A DNA stretch of 64,000 bases from Streptomyces niveus (GCF_002009175.1 NZ_CP018047.1:496001-560000), one strand, 5' to 3'; positions 22,708-31,609 are shown, numbered from the stretch's first letter. Translations and numbers: made by a program. Notes: generated from the letters alone by a model not told the origin.

Positions 22708-25587
22708 TCACTTGGTGAGAGTGAGGGTGTCGATGTCGAACAGGGAGCCGGCCCCACCGGTGAAGGTGAGGAACAGCGCCCCGGACGACCCGGTACCGGT
22801 CAGCGCGGTGGAGACGCCTCGGAAGGTCTCCCAGCCACCGGTGTTGGGAACGGCGACCGTCCCGAGGACGGCGCCGGTCGCGGAGCCCGAGCGGATCGTC
22901 ACGGTGCCGCCGGCACCCGCCGAGGAGACCTGCGCGGAGAAGGTCTTGGTCCCGGCCGTCGGGACGGAGGCGTACCCCGCCCAGTCACCGTTCTCGATGT
23001 AGCCGAGGGTCTTGCCGCCGCTCGCCGGGGCGTGGTCGGCCACCTGGACACCCTGCCCCGAGCTGAACGACTCGCCCTCGACGGTCTGGCTGGAGCCGCT
23101 GGTGCCGGTGGTGAAGGTGAAGGCGTCGATGTCGAAGAGGTTGCCCTGGCCGGTCACGCCCTTGAAGACCAGGAACAACTCCGTTGACGCGGAGGGGGCG
23201 TTGGCGACGTTCGCCGATACGTCGACGAAGTTCTCCCAGCCGCCGGTCGGGGCCACGGCCACCGAACTGAGCAGCGTGCCCGTCGCGGATCCGGCGCGTA
23301 CCTCCAGGGTGCCGCCGACGCCGCCGGAGGCGACCCGGGCGGTGAACCGGGTGGCGTTGGAGAGGTTGTACGGCTTGAAGGAGACCCAGTCGTTGTTGTC
23401 GGTGAAGCCGACGGTGCTGCCGCCCTCGGCGTTGCCGTGCGCGGCGACCTGGATGCCGGACTGGGCGCCGAAGTGCTCGGCCTGCCGGTGCCGGGGCTGG
23501 AGGATACGGGCGCTGTGCGTGGTCAGCCCGGCGCCGTCGGTGTACTCGGCGTCGAAGACCCCGTAGATGTTGGCCGCGCTGTCGTGCTCACCATCGGCGG
23601 GCACGTTCAGGTTGCCGGAGCAGCCGGTGGCCTGGGTGATCTGGTGCCGGTGCTCGTCGTGGCCGAGCAGATAGGTGACCTTGACCTTGGAGCAGTCGAT
23701 GGTCCCGTCCTCCGGGTCGCTGACGGTGACCTGGAAGGGCACGGTGTCACCGAAGGAGAACAGCTGGCCGTCCTTGGGGGTCTGGAGGGTCACGGTCGGC
23801 GCGGTGTTGCCCGCCGTGACGACCAGGCTCGCCGTACCGGTCAGCCCTTCCGGGTCACGCACGGTCAGCGTCGGCCGGAAGGTGCCGTTGGTGGTGTAGG
23901 TGTGGCTCGGGTTGGCGGCCGTGGAGGTGGTGCCGTCGCCGAAGTTCCACGAGTACGTGAGGGCCTTGCCCTCGGGGTCCGCGCTGCCGGCCGAGGAGAA
24001 CGCGACGGTCAGCGGGGTGGGTCCGGACACCTTGTCGGCGGCGGCCTTGGCGACCGGGTTGCGGTTGGCGCCCGCGAGGTACTCCACGCGGTAGAGGGCC
24101 TGGTTGTTGCCGCCGGTGCCGTAGTCGAGGACGTACAGCGCGCCGTCCGGGCCGAACGCCTGGTCCATGACCTGCGTACCGGTCCAGGGGAACGCCTCGA
24201 TGACGCCCGGGGTGCCGTCGGCCTTGACCTCGATTGCCTTGATCCACTTGCGGCCGTACTCACCGGCGAAGAAGCGGCCGTCGAGCGACTGCGGGAACTT
24301 CACACCGGAGTTGAGGTTGGCGTCGTAGCGGTACACGGGGCCGCCCATGGGCGACTCGGAGCCGCCGCCGAACTCGGGCGGGGAGCCGGCGTCGCCGCCG
24401 TACTTGATCCAGCTCGACTTGGCGGCGGGCAGGGTCGCCAGCCCGGTGTTGCGGAACGAGTTGTTCGCGGGCGCGGCGCAGTTGTACTTGGCCGCAGACG
24501 GGCCGCTCGGGAAGGTGAACTCGCTGTACGTCTCGGCCGCCGTGTTCGTGCCGGTGCAGTACGGCCAGCCGTAGTTGCCCGGTCCGGTGATGCGGTTGAA
24601 CTCGACCTGGCCACTGGGGCCGCGGCTCGCGTTGGTGACTCCCGCGTCCGGGCCGTAGTCGCCGAGGTAGACGATGCCGGTGGCCTTGTCGACGGACATC
24701 CGGAACGGGTTGCGGAAGCCCATCGCGTAGATCTCGGGGCGGGTCCGGGCGGTGCCGGGGGCGAAGAGGTTGCCGGAGGGCACGGTGTAGCCGCCGGCCG
24801 CGGTCGGCTTGATCCGCAGGACCTTGCCGCGCAGGTCGTTGGTGTTGCCCGAGGAGCGCTGGGCGTCGAACTGCGGGTTGCGGTCGGTGCGTTCGTCGAT
24901 CGGGGAGTAGCCCGACGACTCGAACGGGTTCGTGTCGTCGCCCGTGGTCAGGTAGAGGTTGCCCTGCGCGTCGAAGTCGATGTCACCGCCGACGTGGCAG
25001 CACTGGCCACGGTCGTTGGGGACTTCGAGCACGACCTTCTCGCTGGCCAGGTCGAGCGTGTTGTCGGCCTTGAGCGTGAAGCGCGAGAGGTTGAGATGGC
25101 CCTTCCACGGCTCGAAGGCCGCGGCGCTGCCCGTGACGGGGGCGTCGCCGCCGGGGGTGTTGAGCTTGGGCGAGTAGTACAGGTACAGATACCGGTTGGT
25201 CTGGAAGTTCGGGTCGGCGGCTATCCCCTGGAGACCTTCCTCGTCATGGGTGTAGACGTCCAGTTTGCCCGCCGACTTGGTGTTGCCCGCGGCGTCCGTG
25301 TAGCGGACCGTTCCGTCCCTCGCCGTGTGCACGACGGCACGGTCAGGCAGTACGGCGAGTGACATCGCTTCACCCAACTCGGCTGAGCCGAGGGCGAGTT
25401 GTACCTGCTGGTAGTCGCCCGCCGGAATGACGGCAGGGGCGGCGGGTGCTGCCTCGTGGCCGGGGTGACCGGGATGGGCGGCGGCGGTGGGAACGCTGAT
25501 CGCGCCGCCACCCACCACCAGACCCAGCACCGCGAGCCACCTCAGCCACTTCTGTCTCGGGCGCGGCCGTCCTGAGAGTCCTGACAT
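22708..25587 (-). CDS. Secreted PQQ-type sugar dehydrogenase with PKD and two CBM6 domains
   Basis: A 959-aa exported multidomain protein. The signal peptide ends near residue 37 (TAAAHPG). The six-bladed glucose/sorbosone dehydrogenase domain covers about 50-480; GEMSLAVLPD-like opening, DEEGLQGIAADPNF, the His in QCCHVGGDIDFDAQGNLYLTTGD, and MGFRNPFRMSVD are family marks of PQQ binding. A PKD domain follows (about 495-585, SYSWNFGDGTTST-like), then an Ig-like region (590-690) and two CBM6-like domains (700-825 and 835-959). ATG at 25587 has AAGGAAGG upstream. It would oxidise sugars or glycans outside the cell, with the CBMs holding the polymer. The last CBM closely matches that of the next gene. 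Confidence 0.92.
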   Translation of the reverse strand: MSGLSGRPRPRQKWLRWLAVLGLVVGGGAISVPTAAAHPGHPGHEAAPAAPAVIPAGDYQQVQLALGSAELGEAMSLAVLPDRAVVHTARDGTVRYTDAAGNTKSAGKLDVYTHDEEGLQGIAADPNFQTNRYLYLYYSPKLNTPGGDAPVTGSAAAFEPWKGHLNLSRFTLKADNTLDLASEKVVLEVPNDRGQCCHVGGDIDFDAQGNLYLTTGDDTNPFESSGYSPIDERTDRNPQFDAQRSSGNTNDLRGKVLRIKPTAAGGYTVPSGNLFAPGTARTRPEIYAMGFRNPFRMSVDKATGIVYLGDYGPDAGVTNASRGPSGQVEFNRITGPGNYGWPYCTGTNTAAETYSEFTFPSGPSAAKYNCAAPANNSFRNTGLATLPAAKSSWIKYGGDAGSPPEFGGGSESPMGGPVYRYDANLNSGVKFPQSLDGRFFAGEYGRKWIKAIEVKADGTPGVIEAFPWTGTQVMDQAFGPDGALYVLDYGTGGNNQALYRVEYLAGANRNPVAKAAADKVSGPTPLTVAFSSAGSADPEGKALTYSWNFGDGTTSTAANPSHTYTTNGTFRPTLTVRDPEGLTGTASLVVTAGNTAPTVTLQTPKDGQLFSFGDTVPFQVTVSDPEDGTIDCSKVKVTYLLGHDEHRHQITQATGCSGNLNVPADGEHDSAANIYGVFDAEYTDGAGLTTHSARILQPRHRQAEHFGAQSGIQVAAHGNAEGGSTVGFTDNNDWVSFKPYNLSNATRFTARVASGGVGGTLEVRAGSATGTLLSSVAVAPTGGWENFVDVSANVANAPSASTELFLVFKGVTGQGNLFDIDAFTFTTGTSGSSQTVEGESFSSGQGVQVADHAPASGGKTLGYIENGDWAGYASVPTAGTKTFSAQVSSAGAGGTVTIRSGSATGAVLGTVAVPNTGGWETFRGVSTALTGTGSSGALFLTFTGGAGSLFDIDTLTLTK
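22726..23060 (-). repeat. CBM6-coding repeat, copy B
   Basis: The C-terminal CBM6 coding part of the sugar dehydrogenase gene, closely similar at DNA and protein level to 20979-21310. The first, inner CBM of the same protein is more diverged. Confidence 0.85.
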
Positions 25588-26180
25588 CGAGCTTCCTTCC
25601 TTACCTGATCCAAGGGGAGCGAGGCAGGCGGAAGCGCGGGCGAGCGCGCCACCGTGTCTCACTCAGGGAGGAACCTGCCGACCGGGCGATGTCCCTCACC
25701 CGATGAGCAGCCGTGCGTCCGTGCGTCCGTGCAAGGGCATGTGATGCGGCACCGAACATTCGCGAGAAACCCGCGAGAGTTTTGCATGCTGGCAACGGGA
25801 TCATAATTTGTCAAGAGCCTATCCAAATAGCTTTGACCTGCTGCTGTGCGGACGGGGCGGCGACGGCGTCCCGACCGAGAGGTCAAGGCTGTTGACGGTC
25901 GGGTCGGATTGCGTTCGCACACTGAACAAATGCCGCAGGAACGGCACCGGGCACGGGCGGGGACATGTCCGTCACACCGGCGTCGCTGTTCATGCGGGAG
26001 TGTCGTGACCTCCGACCGCGTGATCAGGATGTCCGAGTGCCCGGAAAGAGACGGGCGCGCGCATTTCGGCCCCCGCCATCGTCCTCCGCCATCGGCCGGG
26101 ACGTTGCCGGGGCCGAGCGGAACGGGCGGGCTCGCCGGGCGGTCCGTGGGTGCGGGCCGCCCGGCGGTCGGGCAGGGAGG
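25588..26180. other. Gene-free region upstream of the sugar dehydrogenase operon
   Basis: About 590 bases without a convincing gene. Features: an 8-base repeat GTGCGTCC (two and a half copies, 25713-25732), an AT-rich island at 25780-25840, and on the minus strand TTGACA (about 25811-25816) and TATGAT (about 25801-25806). These are promoter-like but too close together to be one pair; TTTGGA upstream of TATGAT gives a 16-base spacing. TTGC, six bases, GCAA (25782-25796) could be an operator. Short plus-strand open frames here look random. Confidence 0.5.
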
Positions 26181-26384
26181 TCAGGCAGGGCGTCGTTCTG
26201 CCGTCTTCTCCAGTCTCACCAGGTCGTGCGGGGTGATTCCCGAGGCCGCCGAGACGTCTTCGACGGCCTCGCCCCGGCGCACCGCGAGTACCGCCTCGAT
26301 CTCCACATCGGCGCGTGCGGCGTCCATGGCCGCCTCGGCGTCACGCAGTCGCTGTACGGCAAGTTCGAGGTTGGGCAGATCCAT
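26181..26384 (-). CDS. Small helix-turn-helix-like protein, 67 aa
   Basis: A short helical protein. Residues 1-40 form an amphipathic, acidic helix (LPNLELAVQRLRDAEAAMDAARADVE). Residues 40-62 look like a helix-turn-helix (VEDVSAASGITPHDLVRLEKTA). It may be a small DNA-binding or anti-sigma-like factor, but no family is recognised. ATG at 26384 has a poor ribosome-binding site. The stop of the GH2 gene is 20 bases upstream, so it may be translated from the same message. It is supported by its composition and the HTH-like C-terminus rather than by homology I can name. Confidence 0.6.
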   Translation of the reverse strand: MDLPNLELAVQRLRDAEAAMDAARADVEIEAVLAVRRGEAVEDVSAASGITPHDLVRLEKTAERRPA

Positions 26385-26404
26385 ACCGGAATGCTCGCAC
26401 ACGA

Positions 26405-28810
26405 TCACCCGGCCCACGGGTTGTCGACGGACCAGGTCGTGTCCTCGGTGAACGACGCCGCGTTGTCCCAGGCGCGCGGACCGCCCCGAGTCGCCATCCA
26501 CACCTCCGAGTTGATGTGCCGCAGATAGCCGCCCGGCATGTTGTACGCGGCCAGCCGTACTCCCCCGTTGGCGGGAAGGGCGCAGAACGTGGCGTCGGCC
26601 CGGAAGAGCGCCGAGCCGTCGCCCGCCTCCTTGTAGACGCGGAAGTCGCGGTGGCGCAGATACTGGCCGGGGTAGTTGCGGGACTCGAAGGAGTAGCAGC
26701 CGCTGCCCGCGAGGCCGGGGACGATCTTCCAGGTGGCGTCGTTCTTCAGCAGGCTGTCGCTGTTCGCGTCGACGGGCGCGGTGAACGCGAGCCCTTCCTG
26801 GTGGCGCAGGTATTTGCCGGTGTGGCCGGGCGTGGTCACCCGTAGCGACTTGTTCTGGCCGGTGGGCAGTGTGACCGGTGGCGGCGGGTTGCGTGAGGCG
26901 TCGACGAGGGCGAGGTTCGCGGCCCTGACGCGGGCCGCGTCGACCTTGACCACCTGCCGGTCGTACGTCAGCAGGCCGTTGGCCTCGTTCTCGACGTCGG
27001 TGATCTCCGTGTAGACGGAGGCGGAGAGACCGCTGGGCATCTGGTTCTCGCGGATGGTGTCGATGAGCCCGACGAAGCGGTTGTTCAGCGCGGCGACGCT
27101 CGCCTGGTCCTCGTAGCTGAAGCCGCCGCCCGGGTACCACTCGTGCCCCGGCACCTTCCAGCCGAGCCCGCCGAACTCGCCGAGGACGGCCGCGCGGGTG
27201 GCCGTGGGTGTCGTGGTGCCCGGACCGACGTAGATGTGGTTGTCGATGACGTCACCGTTGCCGCCGTCGACGGAACCGCAGCAGTTGACGCCGCTCATGT
27301 TGTTGACGAGGCGGGAGGGGTCGTACGCCTTGACCTCGTTCGCGATCCGGGCCTGGTCGTACTGGCCCCAGCCCTCGTTCTGGTTGACCCACATGACCAG
27401 GGACGGCGAGCTGCGGTGCTGGTCGATGATCCGGTCGTACTCCGCCTCCCACTGCACACGCGCCGCGCTGTCCGGCGTCCGGGTGTCCATCGACGGCATG
27501 TCCTGCCACACCAGCAGCCCGAGCCGGTCCGCCCAGTAGAACCAGCGCTGCGGCTCCACCTTGATGTGCTTGCGGACCATGTTGAAGCCGAGGTCCTTGT
27601 GCTTCTGGAGGTCGTATCGCAGCGCCTCGTCGCTGGGGGCCGTGTAGATGCCGTCCGGCCAGTAGCCCTGGTCGAGCGTGCCGGTCTGGAAGACGAACTT
27701 GCCGTTGAGGAGCGGGCGTTGGACGCCTCCCACCTTGCCGACGGAGATGGAGCGCATACCGGTGTAGCTGCCGACCGAGTCGACGGTCGTGCCGCCGGTG
27801 CCCGACAGCAGATCGGCCCTGATGTCGTAGAGGAACGGGTCCTCGGGGGTCCAGAGACGCGGGTTCGGGATCGCCACCGAGAACTGGCTGTTCACGGGGC
27901 CGGTGGCGGTGGCCACGGTCGTGCCGCCGGAGGAGACCGTCACGCGTGCGGTCTGGCCGGCGATACCGGCGCCCCGGACGGTGACCTTCAGCGTGTTGTC
28001 CGAGAGGCTGGGCACCATGTCGAGCCGGGTGATGTGGGCGGAGGCGGTCGGCTCCAGCCAGACGGTCTGCCAGATTCCGGAGGCGGCCGTGTAGAAGATG
28101 CCTCCGCCGGGATGCGGCGTGACGTCGTTGATCCGCTGTTTGCCGACGGCCTGGCCGCCGGTCTGGGAGGGGTCGAAGACGGAGACGACGACGGTGTTGC
28201 CGCCCGTGGTGAGCAGCGGCGTGATGTCGTACGCGAAGGAGTCGAAGCCGCCACTGTGGGCGGCGCCCGCCTGCCGGCCGTTGACCCAGACCGTGGTCTG
28301 CCAGTCACTCGCCCCGAAGTTGAGCTGGACGCGGCGGCCGTCCCAGTTCGCCGGAACGGTGAAGTTCCGCTTGTACCAGAGCTTGTCGTTCTGGGTGATT
28401 CTTCGCTGGATGCCCGAGAGGGCCGACTCGGCAACGAACGGGACCCTGATCTGCTCGGGGAAGGCGGCGGGCTGCCCGGCGCTCGCGCCGGTGACCGCGA
28501 AGTCCCAGATGCCGTTCAGGTTGAGCCAGTCGGGGCGCGTGAGCTGGGGGCGTGGGTACTCCGGCAGCGGGTTGTCGACCGGGACCTGACTGGTCCACGG
28601 GGTGGTCATGGGGGACGGCTTGGGCTGCCAGGCGGCGGCCTTCGCCTCGGCGGGGCCGCCGGCCACCACCAGGCTCGCGCACAGGAGCAGCAGTGCGCCG
28701 AGCCAGGCGGTCGCGCGGCTGCGCGCGCGGCGGGGGCCCGCCGGGTCCTGCCGGGCGGCTGTGGGGGTGGGGCGGCGCAGCGGGGCGTCCGGGACGTACG
28801 AGGCGTGCAT
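26405..28810 (-). CDS. Secreted GH2 beta-glycosidase with AbfB-type C-terminal domain
   Basis: An 801-aa exported enzyme. The N-terminus is long and basic, with a hydrophobic signal segment near residues 33-53. The GH2 sugar-binding domain (about 75-250), immunoglobulin-like domain (250-360) and TIM barrel (370-650) follow. Acid/base Glu479 in WVNQNEGWG and nucleophile Glu545 in VLGEFGG are visible. The C-terminal part (about 660-795), with repeated GKYLRHQEG/GQYLRHRDF/GGYLRHINS units, is an AbfB (CBM42-like) beta-trefoil, which usually binds arabinose side chains. Beta-galactosidase, glucuronidase or mannosidase activity cannot be separated by reading. ATG at 28810 follows GAGGAGGG. A tandem-repeat block lies upstream. 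Confidence 0.92.
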   Translation of the reverse strand: MHASYVPDAPLRRPTPTAARQDPAGPRRARSRATAWLGALLLLCASLVVAGGPAEAKAAAWQPKPSPMTTPWTSQVPVDNPLPEYPRPQLTRPDWLNLNGIWDFAVTGASAGQPAAFPEQIRVPFVAESALSGIQRRITQNDKLWYKRNFTVPANWDGRRVQLNFGASDWQTTVWVNGRQAGAAHSGGFDSFAYDITPLLTTGGNTVVVSVFDPSQTGGQAVGKQRINDVTPHPGGGIFYTAASGIWQTVWLEPTASAHITRLDMVPSLSDNTLKVTVRGAGIAGQTARVTVSSGGTTVATATGPVNSQFSVAIPNPRLWTPEDPFLYDIRADLLSGTGGTTVDSVGSYTGMRSISVGKVGGVQRPLLNGKFVFQTGTLDQGYWPDGIYTAPSDEALRYDLQKHKDLGFNMVRKHIKVEPQRWFYWADRLGLLVWQDMPSMDTRTPDSAARVQWEAEYDRIIDQHRSSPSLVMWVNQNEGWGQYDQARIANEVKAYDPSRLVNNMSGVNCCGSVDGGNGDVIDNHIYVGPGTTTPTATRAAVLGEFGGLGWKVPGHEWYPGGGFSYEDQASVAALNNRFVGLIDTIRENQMPSGLSASVYTEITDVENEANGLLTYDRQVVKVDAARVRAANLALVDASRNPPPPVTLPTGQNKSLRVTTPGHTGKYLRHQEGLAFTAPVDANSDSLLKNDATWKIVPGLAGSGCYSFESRNYPGQYLRHRDFRVYKEAGDGSALFRADATFCALPANGGVRLAAYNMPGGYLRHINSEVWMATRGGPRAWDNAASFTEDTTWSVDNPWAG

Positions 28811-28975
28811 GGTCGATTGCCCTCCTCGGTCATACGGGCGAGGACGGTGTTGGTGCGGCCCGTAGGCATCTTTTACATCGTTGGAAGTTGGCTGTACACC
28901 CTCCCCGCAACGGCCTGTGCCGCCGGGCTGCGCAGTGGCGCGGCAGGCGTGATGATGGCACTGCCCGCGGCACGG

Positions 28976-29053
28976 GTCCGTGGCACTCGTCCGTGGCACT
29001 CGTCCGCGCCACCGGTCCGCAGCGCCGGTCCGTCGCGCTCGTCCGCGCACCGG
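28976..29053. repeat. Six tandem 13-bp repeats, each starting GTCCG
   Basis: Six consecutive 13-base units at 28976, 28989, 29002, 29015, 29028 and 29041. The first two are identical (GTCCGTGGCACTC); the others keep GTCCG and vary after it. A seventh, weaker unit precedes them (28963-28975). They lie in the 296-base region between the divergent GH2 gene and the NTF2-like gene. The array is too regular for chance and could be a regulatory repeat or slippage product. Confidence 0.85.
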
Positions 29054-29106
29054 ACCCGCCCGGCCACCGGCCAACCGTCACCGGCACACCACAAGGAGGA
29101 CCACCC

Positions 29107-29421
29107 ATGAGCGCCATCCCCGAAGATCCGGCTGTCGCCGCGTTCATCTCGGCGATCAACGGGGGGAACCGCGACGCCTTCTTCGCAGTCCTGGCACCGG
29201 ACGCCACCATGTCCGACGACGGAAGCGAACGTGACCTCGCGGCCTGGGTCGACAAGGAGATCTTCTCCGCCGACGGCCGGATGGACGTCGAGACCTCCTC
29301 CGACGAGGGTCGCGCCCTGACGGCGGCGTTCACCAACTCGACGTACGGCACGATGCGGACGCGCTGGGCCTTCACGGTCACCGACGGCCGTATCAGCCGC
29401 TTCGAGACGGGCCAGGCGTAG
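29107..29421 (+). CDS. NTF2/SnoaL-like small protein
   Basis: A 104-aa protein with the N-terminal helix and beta-strand layout of the nuclear transport factor 2-like (SnoaL_2) fold: VAAFISAINGGNRDAFFAVLAPDATMSDDG is the typical opening, with WAFTVTDGRISRFETGQ at the C-terminus. These small alpha+beta barrels are cyclases, isomerases or binding proteins; no specific residues settle the function. ATG at 29107 follows AAGGAGGACC, an excellent ribosome-binding site. The open frame extends much further upstream only because of the GC-rich repeat region. Confidence 0.88.
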   Translation: MSAIPEDPAVAAFISAINGGNRDAFFAVLAPDATMSDDGSERDLAAWVDKEIFSADGRMDVETSSDEGRALTAAFTNSTYGTMRTRWAFTVTDGRISRFETGQA

Positions 29422-29535
29422 AGTCCCGCCCTCCTCGCTCGTGACCAACGATGAGTTCGGGAGGACTTCCGAGTCACTACTGGGTCACTACCGACAGAGG
29501 GAGAGCACTCCCCGCACGGTGAAGAGGAGAATCCG

Positions 29536-30024
29536 ATGCGTCGACCGACACCCCACCCCGCACTGCGCCGGCTGGACGGTCTCGTGGGCGAGTGGGACAT
29601 GTGGGCCGCCGGACACCGAGCGGGCCCGGTCCGGACCGAGTTCGCCTGGCTGGAGGGCGGAGCCCTGCTGGCCCAGCGCGCGGACGCGGGGCCCGAGACG
29701 GTGCTGCCACCTGAGTGGCAGGGACACGCGCCCTTCCCCACGACGACGGTCACCGGTTACGACGACACGGCCGACGAGTTCACGACGCTGTACGCCGACG
29801 GCCGGGGGGTCGCGCGTGTCTACCGTACGAGCCTGACCGCCGGCGAATGGAAGCAGTGGCGGGCGGCACCCGGCTTCCACCAGCGGTTCACCGCCACCTT
29901 CCACGAGGGCGGCGAGACGATCAGGGGCGGCTGGGAGCGGTCGGACGACGGCGAGGTCTGGGTGACCGACTTCGACGTGACGTACGTCCGGCCCGGCGTT
30001 CGGCCCGAGCCCCGGACGGGCTGA
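29536..30024 (+). CDS. DUF1579-like beta-barrel protein
   Basis: A 162-aa soluble protein. LRRLDGLVGEWDMWA at the N-terminus and TRTEFAWLEGGALLAQR are typical of lipocalin-like proteins related to DUF1579 and nitrobindin-type folds, including a late Trp in GGWERSDDGEVWVTDFDVTY. Such proteins are mostly of unknown function. ATG at 29536 follows GAAGAGGAGAAT. It lies 114 bases after the NTF2-like gene and is probably independent or weakly linked. Convergent with the cupin gene. Confidence 0.85.
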   Translation: MRRPTPHPALRRLDGLVGEWDMWAAGHRAGPVRTEFAWLEGGALLAQRADAGPETVLPPEWQGHAPFPTTTVTGYDDTADEFTTLYADGRGVARVYRTSLTAGEWKQWRAAPGFHQRFTATFHEGGETIRGGWERSDDGEVWVTDFDVTYVRPGVRPEPRTG

Positions 30025-30049
30025 CCTGCGGCGCCCGGTCCCGGCGCGG

Positions 30050-30454
30050 TCAGGAGCCGAGGGTGTGGCCCGTCGTGGCGTCGACATGGTCCGGGACCTC
30101 GTCGTGGCGGTCTCCGACCGTCGACGTCCCGGACGGCTCGAACATCAGGATCGCCGCGCGGGACGGGGCGTACGGCTTGTGCTCCGTACCGCGCGGAACG
30201 GTGAAGACCGCGCCCTGCGGCAGGACGACCGTGCGCTCACCGGCGGGCTCACGCAGCGAGATGTGCAGTTCCCCTTCGAGTACCAGGAAGAACTCGTCGG
30301 TGTTCTCGTGGACGTGCCAGACATGCTCTCCCTCGACCTTGGCGACGCGCACGTCGTAGTCGTTGACGCGCGTCACGATACGAGGGCTCCACAGGGCGTC
30401 GAAGGAGGCCAGCGCCTTGTCGAGCGGGACGGGGCCCTTGGGTTCGTTGCTCAT
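30050..30454 (-). CDS. Cupin-domain protein
   Basis: A 134-aa single-domain cupin. Motif 1 reads HVHENTDEFFLVLEGEL, with the two His and one Glu that bind metal, and motif 2 PRGTEHKPYAP has the second His. Small cupins act as isomerases, dioxygenases or sugar-binding sensors; the substrate is unknown. Start ATG at 30454 lies 52 bases from the divergent GlxA-like gene, so the regulator probably controls it. No signal peptide. Confidence 0.92.
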   Translation of the reverse strand: MSNEPKGPVPLDKALASFDALWSPRIVTRVNDYDVRVAKVEGEHVWHVHENTDEFFLVLEGELHISLREPAGERTVVLPQGAVFTVPRGTEHKPYAPSRAAILMFEPSGTSTVGDRHDEVPDHVDATTGHTLGS

Positions 30455-30506
30455 GCGGCCATGGTCGTCCGTTCCGCACGGCCGATGTGAGTGCTAGTAA
30501 TTGCAA

Positions 30507-31502
30507 ATGGCGCAAGAATCCTCGCAGGGTCCGGACCGAGGCCTCCACCGGGTCGTCGTGATCGTGGACGAGAACTCGAACCCGTTCGAACTCGGCTGCG
30601 CGACCGAGATCTTCGGCCTGCGCAGGCCCGAGATCGGCCGTGATCTGTACGACTTCCGTCTCTGCTCCCCCGAGCCGAGCACGCTGATGCGCGACGGGTT
30701 CTTCACGCTCGCGGGTGTCGCCGGGCTGGCGGCGGCCGACACGGCGGACACGTTGATCGTCCCCAACCGGCCCGACGTCGAGGTGCCTCGCCGCACGGCC
30801 GTGCTCGACGCCGTCCGCCGGGCGCACGCGCGTGGCGCGCGCCTCGTCGGCTTCTGCAGCGGCGCCTTCACCCTGGCCGAGGCGGGTGTGCTCGACGGGC
30901 GCCGGGCCACCGCGCACTGGCAGTGGGCGGACACCTTCCGGGCCCGCTTCCCCTCCGTACGGCTCGAATCGGACGTGCTGTTCGTCGACGACGGCGACAT
31001 CCTCACGGCGGCCGGGAGCGCCGCCGCGCTCGATCTCGGACTGCATGTGGTCCGCCGTGACCACGGCGCCGAGATCGCCAACTCCGTCAGCCGGCGACTG
31101 GTCTTCGCGGCCCACCGGGACGGCGGGCAACGGCAGTTCGTGGAACGTCCGGTACCCGACCTGCCCGACGAGTCACTTGCACCTGTTCTCGTCTGGGCGC
31201 AGGAGCGGCTGGACTCCCCGCTCGCGGTGGCCGACCTGGCCGCGCGGGCGTCGGTCAGTCCCGCGACGCTGCACCGCCGCTTCCGGGCCCAGCTCGGCAC
31301 CACGCCACTGGCGTGGCTCACCGGTGAACGGGTGGCCCTCGCCTGCCGGTTGATCGAGCGGGGCGAGTCGCGCTTCGAGTTGGTCGCGCGGCGCAGCGGG
31401 CTCGGGACGGCGACGAATCTGCGTGCGCTCGTGCGCCGCGAGACCGGTCTGACGCCGTCGGCCTACCAACGCCGGTTCGGCCTCGACGGCCGCACGGGCT
31501 GA
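30507..31502 (+). CDS. GlxA-family AraC-type transcriptional regulator
   Basis: A 331-aa regulator with a DJ-1/PfpI-like N-terminal domain (about 10-185, GFCSGAFTLAEAG holds the Cys position) and a C-terminal AraC helix-turn-helix pair (about 215-325, LAARASVSPATLHRRFRAQLG and ETGLTPSAYQRRF). GlxA-like proteins regulate catabolic or morphological genes after binding a small molecule or a partner. ATG at 30507 has no ribosome-binding site and a -10-like TAGTAAT ends about 6-7 bases before it, so the message is probably leaderless. TTGCAAATGGCGCAA, an imperfect inverted repeat, covers the start and may be an autoregulatory site. It diverges from the cupin gene. Confidence 0.9.
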   Translation: MAQESSQGPDRGLHRVVVIVDENSNPFELGCATEIFGLRRPEIGRDLYDFRLCSPEPSTLMRDGFFTLAGVAGLAAADTADTLIVPNRPDVEVPRRTAVLDAVRRAHARGARLVGFCSGAFTLAEAGVLDGRRATAHWQWADTFRARFPSVRLESDVLFVDDGDILTAAGSAAALDLGLHVVRRDHGAEIANSVSRRLVFAAHRDGGQRQFVERPVPDLPDESLAPVLVWAQERLDSPLAVADLAARASVSPATLHRRFRAQLGTTPLAWLTGERVALACRLIERGESRFELVARRSGLGTATNLRALVRRETGLTPSAYQRRFGLDGRTG

Positions 31503-31525
31503 GACGGTTCCGGCCGGCGGGTGGT

Positions 31526-31598
31526 GTCCTCGATCGCCGGACGGGCTTGAAATACCCGCCGGACGGGCCGCGTCGCAGCCCGTCCGGCGATCGAGGAC
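31526..31598. terminator. Bidirectional terminator of the common Streptomyces repeat type
   Basis: A perfect 22-base inverted repeat (31526-31547 and 31577-31598) beginning GTCCTCGATCGCCGGACGGG, with a 29-base loop holding another CGCCGGACGGGC. It lies between the convergent GlxA-like gene and the broken GNAT gene. Repeats of this form occur between many Streptomyces genes. Confidence 0.85.
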
Positions 31599-31609
31599 GA
31601 GCGCGGCCG

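Noticed and set aside
22709..22711. GTG start for the ThuA-like gene overlapping the dehydrogenase stop
   Set aside because: No ribosome-binding site precedes it, whereas AAGGAG stands just before the ATG pair at 22690/22687.
25846..26528. Two overlapping plus-strand frames in the gene-free region after 25.6 kb
   Set aside because: No ribosome-binding site, no domain and Arg/Pro-rich composition; the second runs into the antisense of the GH2 gene end.
27143..29110. 655-aa plus-strand frame over the GH2 gene
   Set aside because: Shadow frame; the minus-strand GH2 enzyme has both catalytic glutamates and an AbfB domain.
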